64,000 bases of DNA. Source: an uncultured Lachnospiraceae bacterium. GTDB taxonomy: Bacteria; Bacillota; Clostridia; Lachnospirales; Lachnospiraceae. The position numbers were made by a program, and so were the translations under genes. Below are positions 36,401-43,798 of this stretch, piece after piece (position 1 is the stretch's first letter; every line of letters starts with the position of its first letter). Under the pieces are notes generated by a model. That model saw only the letters and a program-made list of their open reading frames with translations, searched no databases and was not told the DNA's origin. Location: contig CAMNMC010000105.1 of assembly GCA_946544235.1 (NCBI GenBank), positions 1 to 64,000 on the forward strand, written 5' to 3'.

Positions 36401-37197
36401 TCCTTGTAAATAACTGCTCTGTCAGCCTTGTATTTTTCGAAGGTCTGCTCGATGGCATCCTTGAAGAATCCGTCGGTGAATTTAACATCTGTAAGCTCTG
36501 TCGCAAATGTAGTATGACGGCAGTGATCTGACCAGTAGGTATCAAGAACTCTGATCTCGGTCATTGAAGGGTCACGGTTTTCTTCGCCGTTAAAATATTT
36601 CTGAATATGAAGGAAATCCTTAAAGGTCATTGCAAGTCCGAGACTGTCATAGAGAGCCTTAAGCTCTGCCTCTGGCATGTCCTTAAAGCCATCAAAGATC
36701 TTAACATCTTCCGGCTCCGGATGCTGCATAACAAGAGTATCAGGCTTAACCTCGTCTGTAATCCTTGAATCTACAGGGTTTACAACATATTCCTCGATAG
36801 CCTTCTTATCATCCTCTGAAAGCTCTCCGGAAATAACATAGGTTACTGCAGATCTGATGATAGGCTCCTCGTTCTCATTGAGAAGCTTAACACACTGCTC
36901 TGCCGAATCCGCTCTCTGGTCAAACTGTCCAGGAAGAAATTCAGTTGCAAATACGAAATCGCCATCCTCCTTCGGGAAGCTCTCCTCGTAAACTATATCA
37001 ACAGGCGGCTCTGAAAATACAGTAGGAATAGCCTTCTTATAGGTATCCTCTGTAACATCTTCAATGTCGTATCTCACAAGCTCACGAACCGTGATATGCT
37101 TTAATCCGAGATACTCCCTGAACTGCTGCTGAAGGTCCTTTGCCCTTACAGCATAATCCTGTTTCTTCTCCACATAGATTCTTCTTACGTTACTCAT
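33421..37197 (-). CDS. purL: Phosphoribosylformylglycinamidine synthase (single-chain PurL)
   Basis: This enzyme converts FGAR and glutamine to FGAM in purine synthesis. At 1258 aa it is the large fused form, with the glutaminase domain at the C-terminus. Seen are the N-terminal PurS-like part, two AIR-synthase-like ATP modules with WSDHCRHTTF, FKNETHNHPTEIEPFGGAAT, GRDGCGGATGSS and IGGKDSMSGSF, and the glutaminase nucleophile in LGICNGFQALLKLG. The start ATG 37197 (MSNVRRIYVEKK) follows GGAGG; the upstream in-frame ATG lies in that ribosome site. It is preceded by a copy of the dispersed hairpin element. Confidence 0.96.
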   Translation of the reverse strand: MSNVRRIYVEKKQDYAVRAKDLQQQFREYLGLKHITVRELVRYDIEDVTEDTYKKAIPTVFSEPPVDIVYEESFPKEDGDFVFATEFLPGQFDQRADSAEQCVKLLNENEEPIIRSAVTYVISGELSEDDKKAIEEYVVNPVDSRITDEVKPDTLVMQHPEPEDVKIFDGFKDMPEAELKALYDSLGLAMTFKDFLHIQKYFNGEENRDPSMTEIRVLDTYWSDHCRHTTFATELTDVKFTDGFFKDAIEQTFEKYKADRAVIYKDRNDKFICLMDIALMGMKKLKADGKLADLDESDEINACTIVVPVTIDGVTEDWLVSFKNETHNHPTEIEPFGGAATCLGGAIRDPLSGRTYVYQAMRVTGAADPTKSLKETMPGKLPQRKIVRTAAEGYSSYGNQIGLATGIVNEVYHPNYVAKRMEIGAVIGAAPKKNVKRLTSDPGDVIILLGGRTGRDGCGGATGSSKAHTSESLTTCGAEVQKGNAPTERKLQRLFRREEVASLIKKCNDFGAGGVSVAIGELAAGLDINLDLVPKKYAGLDGTELAISESQERMALVVDPADADKILDYAREENLEAVKVATVTENPRLVMKWRGKTIVDLSRAFLDTNGAHQETTAVVETPSGDDYFTETKKASAFGLDDTADAADIWKAVLADLNVCSQKGLVEMFDSTIGAGTVTMPYGGKYQLSPIQTMTAKLPVLKGKTDTVTMMSYGLDPYLSSWSPYHGAIYAVLHSVAKIAAAGGDVSKIRLTFQEYFERMTEDPTRWGKPLAALLGSYSAQIGLGLPSIGGKDSMSGSFNDIDVPPTLCSFAVDINSYMNIVTTEFKKPGNLILKLDVNKDSFLVPDYNDVLEKYAKLRSDVEADLIESSFAVGFGGVIEAVSKMAFGNKYGARLDDKVLSKEDLISRDYGSIIVEIEPENLEKLSAPYTVIGEVTDDGFFSYGSSKLSVDEAVAIWTGKLEKVFPTRSNVEDKKIETGLFDAKTILVAKNKVAKPHVFIPVFPGTNCEYDSAHAFERAGAEVTTIVLNNMDADGIRESVDAFSKAISQSQIVMFPGGFSAGDEPDGSGKFIATAFRNQKIADELMKLINERDGLVLGICNGFQALLKLGLLPYGEVRPQSENSPTLARNSIGRHQSKMAYTKVVSNKSPWLRRAELGGIYSIAMSHGEGRFVANDEWLKKLFENGQVATQYVDLNGNPTMDEEYNINASYMAIEGITDATGRILGKMGHSERRSTACYINIFGEKDQQIFESGVEYFS

Positions 37198-37255
37198 TTT
37201 GTCCTCCATATGATAAATAAAAATTGTTAGCTTGTAATAATCCTCGCAGAGTATG

Positions 37256-37309
37256 CACCAGTATACCTCTGAAGGAGTATTTGGCTACAACTGAAGAGGT
37301 ATACTGGTG
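37256..37309. repeat. Dispersed hairpin element, inverted variant, upstream of purL
   Basis: CACCAGTATACCTC and GAGGTATACTGGTG (14 bp, perfect) flank a 26-nt loop that, read on the minus strand, contains CAGTTGTAGCCAAATACTCC, a diverged form of the shared core. A half copy (TATACCCTTAGTTGTA) follows at 37310-37325 in the opposite orientation. Confidence 0.8.
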
Positions 37310-37328
37310 TATACCCTTAGTTGTATGA

Positions 37329-38264
37329 TTACTTGTGTAGCTTTCTAATGATCTTGTAGATTACAACGTTCTGGAAAACCATCGGTTTGTCATGTACAAA
37401 GAATATAATTCCGCTGGTCGGCGCAAGCACGGTGGAAATAACATTTCCTGTCATAGGATCGATTATCTCCGCGAGCCTCTGGCCACGTGTTACCTCTTCA
37501 TTGGTTCCCACATATCTTCTGAAGAAGCCTGCCTCATCAGATCTGATGGAAAGCATCTTCTCCTCATCCATAACGGTTGATATGTAACCGCCCTGGCAGT
37601 TATATTTGATGATACCCATTCTTGAAAGGAATCTGAGAACCGCGGAAACAGCTGTCTCTGCATAGCCTTCATGGATACGCTCGGTTCCTCCGGAATAGAT
37701 CGAGAAAACCTCGGTTCCGGCCTTCTGCCAGTTATTTGCGAGAGTGATTGCCTCGTAAGGTCTTCCCTCACTCATAAGAACATACGGCATTCCGAAGAGA
37801 TTTGCAAGGTTTGTTGCTTCACTTTCGAGTGACATCATCCTTATATGAGGTATGAACTGTCCCTGAAGATAGAAGCTTCTGAACTGAATTCCGTAGGAAT
37901 ATTTGCTTGCAACCTCAAGCGTGGCATAGGCTATACGGCTTGTCGCCGGTCCGCTCGGATTGCCCGGAAACTGTCTGTTGATATCAGAATCATCCGACAG
38001 CCAGTATTTCTTACTTGCATTCATCGCACTGTAATTAAGCGACGGAATGACCATAACCTGCTTCCCGGAAACTATATTTCCCTCTTCCTCAAGCCTTGCA
38101 AGCTTTTTAGAAAGAAGTGAGCAGATAAAAAGCTGCTGGAACTCATGTCCACGAAGGGCGCCGACTATGCAGGCCGACTTCTCTCCTCTGCCATATGTAT
38201 ATCCATAAACCGAATACTCGCCCCTGAAGGCCGTATTCATCGTATATAGCGTTTCTTTTGTCAT
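37329..38264 (-). CDS. AstE/AspA-like (M14 family) protein with degenerate zinc site
   Basis: The 311-aa protein has the succinylglutamate desuccinylase/aspartoacylase layout: GALRGHE (35-41) at the metal-site position, DINRQFPG (94-101) as the substrate arginine motif and a C-terminal beta domain (about 235-311). The usual GxHGxE histidine is Arg38, and the second zinc histidine aligns with Phe in IQFRSFYLQ. Only the glutamate remains, so classical zinc catalysis looks doubtful. ATG 38264 follows GGGGAG. It is in tandem with a paralogue upstream, 68 nt apart, so the two could act as a pair. Confidence 0.78.
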   Translation of the reverse strand: MTKETLYTMNTAFRGEYSVYGYTYGRGEKSACIVGALRGHEFQQLFICSLLSKKLARLEEEGNIVSGKQVMVIPSLNYSAMNASKKYWLSDDSDINRQFPGNPSGPATSRIAYATLEVASKYSYGIQFRSFYLQGQFIPHIRMMSLESEATNLANLFGMPYVLMSEGRPYEAITLANNWQKAGTEVFSIYSGGTERIHEGYAETAVSAVLRFLSRMGIIKYNCQGGYISTVMDEEKMLSIRSDEAGFFRRYVGTNEEVTRGQRLAEIIDPMTGNVISTVLAPTSGIIFFVHDKPMVFQNVVIYKIIRKLHK

Positions 38265-38332
38265 TAATGTTCTCCCCAACTACAACTATTTTTGAACTAT
38301 CAGCTTCTGCTGATCTCTCGTAACCATTTCTC

Positions 38333-39262
38333 TTACTTGAGTCCGACTATCCTCGCGAGAAGCGAGCCTTCCTCGATTGCCGGATACTCTCTCATTCCGG
38401 TGATCATTCCGTTGATCGGAGCCTTTATGATCTCATCAACCGATCCGGTAATAACATTGACTACTCTTCCGATCTCGTCGTTTTCTTTAACTATGTCATG
38501 CACGGAAGTATTTGGAATAAATATACCGCTGCTCTCCGAATTGATATATACCATATCGCTGTCATGAACCACAAACGGATCTCTGATCTGTGCTATTTCG
38601 CCCTTCCATATCCCCATATATTTCATAAGAGCAAATATACCGTCAACGATCTGATTGCAGTATTTCTGATCGATCTTAAATGCATAGCTCGACTCACAGA
38701 CGCAGCATTTAACGCCTATCTTGTTCAGCTCGTAGGCAAGACTTCCCTTCTTAACCTGTGTTGAAGGGTGTACCCAGATCATGTCTGTGTTGAGATGCTC
38801 TGCGTAAGGCATGATCAGATGCTCGACATCATCATTCATTCTTATCTGGGGTATCTCATTAAGATACATATCACTTCCGTGAACATCGAGGCAGAAATCC
38901 GCACCTTCAATATCCCTCATCACCTTATAGGCTGCATACTCTCCCATGGCTCCTGTTTCAGAACCCGGAAAGAGCTCGTTCATATTTAACTCCGGTCCCG
39001 GAATCTCTCTGACACCGGCCTCAAGCCCCATAGGATTGAGCGCCGGATAAATATCAACTATACCTGTAAGATCCTCATAGCTGTTCTTAATTCTTCTTAT
39101 GGTTTCATAACAGATGTACTGTCCCTGCAGTTCATCTCCGTAAATACCGGATACGATGCAGAGTCTTTTTGCTCCCCTTGAATAATCCGGTTCAAGACGG
39201 TTCTTCTTAATCTTCAGTGTTTCACCTACCATGAGGTTCACTGATACTACTGTGTCAATCAT
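38333..39262 (-). CDS. AstE/AspA-like (M14 family) protein, paralogue
   Basis: This 309-aa protein is a diverged paralogue of the next gene. The zinc motif reads GIYGDE (39-44), with Tyr in place of the first His but the Glu kept. DVHGSD (126-131) keeps the other His and its Asp. The NRxFPG motif is changed to NMNELFPG. The C-terminal about 80 residues (from IRDPFVVHDSD) form a biotinyl-lipoyl-like hybrid motif ending in INGMITGMREYPAI. The family hydrolyses N-acyl amino acids or related amides; the substrate is unknown. GGGGATTAC precedes the ATG. It starts 86 nt after the recN stop. Confidence 0.78.
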   Translation of the reverse strand: MIDTVVSVNLMVGETLKIKKNRLEPDYSRGAKRLCIVSGIYGDELQGQYICYETIRRIKNSYEDLTGIVDIYPALNPMGLEAGVREIPGPELNMNELFPGSETGAMGEYAAYKVMRDIEGADFCLDVHGSDMYLNEIPQIRMNDDVEHLIMPYAEHLNTDMIWVHPSTQVKKGSLAYELNKIGVKCCVCESSYAFKIDQKYCNQIVDGIFALMKYMGIWKGEIAQIRDPFVVHDSDMVYINSESSGIFIPNTSVHDIVKENDEIGRVVNVITGSVDEIIKAPINGMITGMREYPAIEEGSLLARIVGLK

Positions 39263-39348
39263 ATTGTAATCCCCTAATATTTAATCAATTGATTCATGTA
39301 TAACCACTGATATTATCAGCTGATGTAATGATTCTGAATAGCCAGATT

Positions 39349-41052
39349 CTACTGCAGCATCTCTCTTGCCGCAGAAATAACGGCCTCAGAAACACTGTCG
39401 CCGCCGAGAAGTCTTGCAAGCTCCATGACCTTTTCTTCCCCATCAATAGGTCTGATGCCTGTAAAGGTTCTTCCTCCCTCAACGGTTTTCTCGATAAGAT
39501 AGCTTCTGTCAGCCTTCGCAGCGATCTGCGGCAGATGCGTGATCGAGATGATCTGATGAGTTTCTGCAAGCCCCTTCATCATCTCAGCGACCTTCTGCGC
39601 CGTGATACCGCTTATACCGGTATCAACCTCATCGAAAATAAGTGTAGGCGTTTTCCAGGTGTCTGCAAGAACAGATTTTATCGCAAGCATTATTCTTGAA
39701 AGTTCACCTCCGGATGCCACCATATGAAGTGGCTTCGGAGTCTCTCCCACATTGGTTGAGATCATAAAGCAGATACTGTCTCTGCCATCTGCAGTGCACT
39801 CCTTCTGTTCTTCAAAATTCATATAAAATATAACTTCATTGAAATTAAGAGACTTAAGTGCCTCGGTTATGCTCTGCGACAGCTCCTCAGCCTTTTTCTT
39901 TCTTGCTTCAGTCAGCAGACTGCATTTAGCTGAGAGTTCCTTATACAGCACCTCATCCTGCTTCTGCAGACGGATAAGGTTTTCCTCATAATCCTCAAGC
40001 TCCATTAGTTCTGACTTAATAGCATCAAGCTGTGCAAGTATATCATCTGTAGTTCTTCCGTATTTTGCCTTAAGACCGTTGATCAGATTGAGTCTCTGCT
40101 CTGTCTCGGTGAAGGCTTTTTCATCAAAGCTTGCGCTTCCGATATATTCACTGAGTGAATGATTGAATTCATTCAGTATTGCTTCGATGTCCGTAAGCTG
40201 GCTGATAAGCGGCTCTGCGTCTCTGTCCAGCCTTTCTACGGTCTTAAGCTTCTGAAGTGACCGGCTTATCTGACTGCCTGCGGAATCCGAGGCATCATAG
40301 CCGGTACAGCTGTATACACTTTCCGCTGCCTCACAGATCTCCTTGCTGTTGTTCATCTTCGTATAGAGCGCTTCAAGTTCCTCATCCTCACCCGGAAGAA
40401 GTCTGGCGCTTTCAATCTCATTTTCCTCGAATTTAAGGAAATCTATACGTTTAGCTCTTTCGGAAGCAGATGTATTCATCCTTCCGAGTTTTGTATGATT
40501 CTCCATATAGAGGCTGTAGGCTTCATGTACGTCTGCCTTAAGCCTAAGCAGCTCCTTACTTGAAGAATCCAGTATTTCTATATGGTTTTCTTCGTGAAGA
40601 AGCGTCGTCTGCTCGTGCTGTGCATGAAGATTGATGAGTGTTTCGGCAAGCTCCTTTATCTGTTTTGCAGTGACCGTCTCGCCGTTAACGCGATTGATCG
40701 TGCGATCATTCGAAAGCTTTCTCGAAATAGTAAGTATTCCGTCCTCTGAGGCTTTAATAAACTCTGAGGTATCATCCGACTTATCATCATCCGTAGTTTT
40801 CTCCCGGGATGAATCCATATCATAATTCTTTAAAATATCCTGTACATTAAATGTAAGCTCTACAAGCCCTTCCTTCGCAGGATCACGAAGCAGTTCTCTG
40901 CTGAACTTTCCTCCGAGTCCGATACCGATCGAGCCGATGATGATCGACTTTCCGGCTCCGGTCTCACCTGTAAGAATGTTCAGTCCTTTTTCAAAATCAA
41001 TATCCAGCTCATCAATAAGAGCCAGATTTTTTATGTGCAAATTGATCAGCAT
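39349..41052 (-). CDS. recN: DNA repair protein RecN
   Basis: RecN is an SMC-like ATPase acting early at double-strand breaks. The start ATG 41052 (MLINLHIKNLALIDELD) has GGAG nine bases upstream, giving 567 aa. Walker A is TGETGAGKSIIIG (28-40). Two coiled-coil arms lie around residues 160-230 and 270-390. The signature ASGGELSRIMLAIK precedes Walker B TLIFDEVDTGISG and the distal SITHLPQIAAKADR. It is the last gene of the asp23-recN operon. The gap upstream holds a cluster of hairpins. Confidence 0.96.
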   Translation of the reverse strand: MLINLHIKNLALIDELDIDFEKGLNILTGETGAGKSIIIGSIGIGLGGKFSRELLRDPAKEGLVELTFNVQDILKNYDMDSSREKTTDDDKSDDTSEFIKASEDGILTISRKLSNDRTINRVNGETVTAKQIKELAETLINLHAQHEQTTLLHEENHIEILDSSSKELLRLKADVHEAYSLYMENHTKLGRMNTSASERAKRIDFLKFEENEIESARLLPGEDEELEALYTKMNNSKEICEAAESVYSCTGYDASDSAGSQISRSLQKLKTVERLDRDAEPLISQLTDIEAILNEFNHSLSEYIGSASFDEKAFTETEQRLNLINGLKAKYGRTTDDILAQLDAIKSELMELEDYEENLIRLQKQDEVLYKELSAKCSLLTEARKKKAEELSQSITEALKSLNFNEVIFYMNFEEQKECTADGRDSICFMISTNVGETPKPLHMVASGGELSRIMLAIKSVLADTWKTPTLIFDEVDTGISGITAQKVAEMMKGLAETHQIISITHLPQIAAKADRSYLIEKTVEGGRTFTGIRPIDGEEKVMELARLLGGDSVSEAVISAAREMLQ

Positions 41053-41130
41053 TTGTTCACTCTCCATACCTCATCCGCACTGGAAATATCTTGTTTGTTT
41101 TTCTCAGTGCATATATACCCCTTCGCGTGC

Positions 41131-41238
41131 CATAATTCTGCAAGCAGAATTATGCATACATCATTTCATGACGTATGTAGCATGCTTCGCATGCTGCATC
41201 ATTCGCTTCGCTCATGATAGCAATATGCTTCGCATATT
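41131..41238. repeat. Cluster of five adjacent small hairpins, four with TTC/GAA loops
   Basis: Between recN and argR, without spacers longer than a few bases, lie five hairpins. They are CATAATTCTGC-AA-GCAGAATTATG (41131-41154, perfect 11 bp), CATACATCAT-TTC-ATGACGTATG (41155-41177, one mismatch), TAGCATGC-TTC-GCATGCTG (41178-41196), ATCATTCGC-TTC-GCTCATGAT (41198-41218, two mismatches) and AATATGC-TTC-GCATATT (41222-41238, perfect). On the minus strand three contain GCGAAGC. Confidence 0.88.
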
Positions 41239-41243
41239 ACTAC

Positions 41244-41279
41244 TTAGTTGTAGCAAGAATACGCCTTCAAGGGCATATC
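41244..41279. repeat. Dispersed hairpin element core without intact adjacent left arm
   Basis: The shared core GTTGTAGCAAGAATACGCC is present (loop 41244-41269), followed by AGGGCATATC. The best partner for that right arm is ATATACCCCTT at 41113-41123, on the other side of the five-hairpin cluster. The cluster may therefore lie inside the element. The pairing is imperfect. Confidence 0.7.
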
Positions 41280-41302
41280 TTTACGATTAAACTTTTCTTT
41301 AA

Positions 41303-41752
41303 TCACACAAGTTTCCTGCGGATGGCCTTGATTACGCTATCGGTATATGTGTGCGATCTGACGGCGAGGAAGATGGTATCATCGCCGGCAATACAACCGA
41401 TCAGTCCTTCTATTTCCATATTGTCCAGTGCCGCTGCCACAGCCATGGCCACTCCGGAAACAGTTTTGATAACAATAAGATTCTCTGCCGGTTCTATGGA
41501 CAAAATTCCCGACCTGAGAACCGATTTATAAGAATCACTGCTTACGGCAGCGTTCTCATTCCTTGCAGTATACCGCTGGCCTCTTCCCGGAAGATTTTCC
41601 TTCTTCAGGCCAAGCGCACGGATATCTCTTGAAACTGTCGCCTGGGTAACATCATAACCGTATTTTCCAAGCTCGTCCTTCAGTTCCTCCTGAGTTTCGA
41701 TATCCTTCATTCCGATTATTTCAATTATCTTCTTCTGTCTTGAATTCTTCAT
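41303..41752 (-). CDS. argR: Arginine repressor ArgR/AhrC
   Basis: ArgR represses arginine biosynthesis as an arginine-bound hexamer. The 149-aa protein has the N-terminal winged helix with TQATVSRDIRALGL (about 36-49). The C-terminal oligomerisation and arginine-binding domain contains IEGLIGCIAGDDTIFLAVRS. GGAG lies before ATG 41752. The usual Firmicutes neighbours nadK and recN flank it. Confidence 0.96.
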   Translation of the reverse strand: MKNSRQKKIIEIIGMKDIETQEELKDELGKYGYDVTQATVSRDIRALGLKKENLPGRGQRYTARNENAAVSSDSYKSVLRSGILSIEPAENLIVIKTVSGVAMAVAAALDNMEIEGLIGCIAGDDTIFLAVRSHTYTDSVIKAIRRKLV

Positions 41753-41871
41753 TTTAACTCCATTTCAGGATAATCCCTTTAATCCCCGTACAGTTTATTT
41801 CAATATCACTATACTATGATCACTACAGCTGCCTCTGTCGCTGTAAATGATCGATCACTATATCAATACTA

Positions 41872-42723
41872 TCATCCGAGTTTACTTCTGAGAATATCAT
41901 AAAAATTCCTGTCAGAAACAGATATAAACTTGACGGTTTCGTCCATAACACTTATGTCACACTTGCAGGACTCGGATATACTGACATCCTTATAACCGTC
42001 ATACGAAACAAGTGCACTGCTGCCTTCCTTCTCACTCTTCTCCACGACCTCGATACTGATACGGTCAGTATCCGCAAACACAAAGCTCTTGCCAGTAAGT
42101 GAATGCGGAGCGATAGGTGTCAGGATTATATTTCTGGCTGTCGGCGAAACAAGCGGTCCTCCTGCCGAAAGATTATATGCGGTTGAACCGGTTGGTGTTG
42201 AGATTATCACACCGTCAGCCTTATAGGTTTCAAAAAACTGCCCGTTTACAAATATATTCAGCATGATTATGCGGAGCTTGCCATCTCTGTAAATAACTAT
42301 ATCATTGATTGCTGTGTATCTCTCCTCGCTGTCCTCCCGGCATATCTTACCCTCAAGCACCATCTTGTCTACCATGTTGTAGTCGCCTGACATGAGACGG
42401 TCTATAAGTTCCTCCGCACGGGAGAAATCCGTTTCAGCAAGAAAGCCTACGGTTCCGAGATTGATTCCGGTAAGCGGAAGCTTGTATTTTGAAGTGGTGT
42501 GGGCTGCACGGAGCATGGTTCCGTCGCCTCCGAGCACTATGACAGCTTCCTTATCCCTGATAAGATCACTTCTTACGCTGCCGCCCTCGGTATCCTGGTC
42601 ACCGCTTGCCACGCTGACAACGCCGCCTCTCTCGCGGATAATGTCTGCGACACGGTTGGTTAGCGTGCGGTCGCTGTCTTTTATGCTGTTTACATATATC
42701 AGAAACTTAGTTAGTTTTTTCAT
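41872..42723 (-). CDS. nadK: NAD kinase
   Basis: NadK phosphorylates NAD to NADP. The 283-aa protein contains the diagnostic GGDGTML (65-71), the NLGTVGFLAE loop and TPTGSTAYNLSAGGPLVSP. The ribosome site is weak (GCAGGTAC). It lies between tlyA and argR in the operon, and a hairpin element with 23-bp arms sits just upstream of its start. Confidence 0.96.
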   Translation of the reverse strand: MKKLTKFLIYVNSIKDSDRTLTNRVADIIRERGGVVSVASGDQDTEGGSVRSDLIRDKEAVIVLGGDGTMLRAAHTTSKYKLPLTGINLGTVGFLAETDFSRAEELIDRLMSGDYNMVDKMVLEGKICREDSEERYTAINDIVIYRDGKLRIIMLNIFVNGQFFETYKADGVIISTPTGSTAYNLSAGGPLVSPTARNIILTPIAPHSLTGKSFVFADTDRISIEVVEKSEKEGSSALVSYDGYKDVSISESCKCDISVMDETVKFISVSDRNFYDILRSKLG

Positions 42724-42739
42724 TTTTGTACCTGCGGAC

Positions 42740-42812
42740 GGATTCAGTAATAGCTATACCCCTTCAGTTGTAGCAAGAATACGCCTTCAGGGGTATAGCT
42801 ATTACTGAATCC
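42740..42812. repeat. Dispersed hairpin element with perfect 23-bp arms
   Basis: The arms, ending inward in AGCTATACCCC and beginning GGGGTATAGCT, are perfectly complementary over 23 bp. They enclose the 27-nt loop with GTTGTAGCAAGAATACGCC. This is the best-preserved copy in the window. It fills most of the tlyA-nadK gap, with the nadK start 17 nt beyond it. Confidence 0.95.
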
Positions 42813-42852
42813 TGTTTATGGAAAAATCACATAATTATATTTGTTTTACTAT

Positions 42853-43668
42853 CTATTCAACTTTATCTAAGACCTTGTGGCTTTCTTCTACTACCTTATC
42901 GACACTCTCATCACTTATTATCACATCGCCTTGAGATGCGGATTTGCGGAGTTGGAGGAGGTATTCGATATTGCCTTCGGGACCTTTGACGGGTGAAAAG
43001 TCGAGGTTCAGGATCTGAAAACCATTCTGTGAGGCGAAGCTTATTACTTCTTTGATAACGTCCTTATGGACTGACTTGTCACGAACAACGCCCTTCTTAC
43101 CTACCTTTTCACGGCCTGCTTCAAACTGTGGTTTTATGAGGCAGACTATCTCGCCCTCATCCTTAAGCAGCTCTCTGACCGGAATAAGTACCTTAGTCAG
43201 CGAAATAAAGGAAACGTCAATTGAAGCAAAATCAAGAACATCATTTATATCTTCCGGAGTGACATATCTGATATTTGTCTTCTCCATACAGACTACTCTC
43301 TCATCATTTCTGAGCTTCCAGTCCAGCTGGCCATGACCGACATCAACGCTGTATACCTTGACTGCACCGTTCTGAAGCATACAGTCCGTAAAGCCGCCGG
43401 TTGAAGCACCGACATCCATACAGACAGTTCCGTCAAGCGTAATATCGAAGTTCTGCATAGCCTTCTCAAGCTTGAGGCCTCCGCGGCTGACGTATTTTAA
43501 AGTCTTACCTCGAACCTCTATCACAGCCGTTTCTTCAAAGGTGCTGCCGGCTTTATCCTCTTTGTTATTATCTACATATACTATTCCTGCCATTATGAGG
43601 CGCTTTGCCTTCTCCCTTGAGTCGGCAAGTCCTTTCTCAAACAGCAGTACGTCAAGTCTCTTCTTCAT
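42853..43668 (-). CDS. tlyA: TlyA-family rRNA 2'-O-methyltransferase (S4 + FtsJ-like)
   Basis: TlyA proteins methylate cytidine 2'-OH in 16S and 23S rRNA. The 271-aa protein has an N-terminal S4 domain (KKRLDVLLFEKGLADSREKA) and the linker YVSRGGLKLEKA. The SAM-binding fold with MDVGASTGGFTDCML follows, and the catalytic lysine region CLIKPQFEAGR is complete. The ribosome site is weak (GGTGATAAATAAGA), which suggests coupling to upstream translation. Confidence 0.93.
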   Translation of the reverse strand: MKKRLDVLLFEKGLADSREKAKRLIMAGIVYVDNNKEDKAGSTFEETAVIEVRGKTLKYVSRGGLKLEKAMQNFDITLDGTVCMDVGASTGGFTDCMLQNGAVKVYSVDVGHGQLDWKLRNDERVVCMEKTNIRYVTPEDINDVLDFASIDVSFISLTKVLIPVRELLKDEGEIVCLIKPQFEAGREKVGKKGVVRDKSVHKDVIKEVISFASQNGFQILNLDFSPVKGPEGNIEYLLQLRKSASQGDVIISDESVDKVVEESHKVLDKVE

Positions 43669-43798
43669 TCTTATTTATCACCATCATCTTTTTATTATAT
43701 ACAAATAATCAACGATGTGTTTCCTATCAATCATTTTTCATTATGATATAACAATCTCTCAGTCTGCAAAACCATCTCGCATCATACGCGTGATATCA

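Noticed and set aside
37198-37240. purL promoter TTACAA-16-TATCAT
   Set aside because: The -10 would lie almost on the ribosome binding site, leaving no usable leader.
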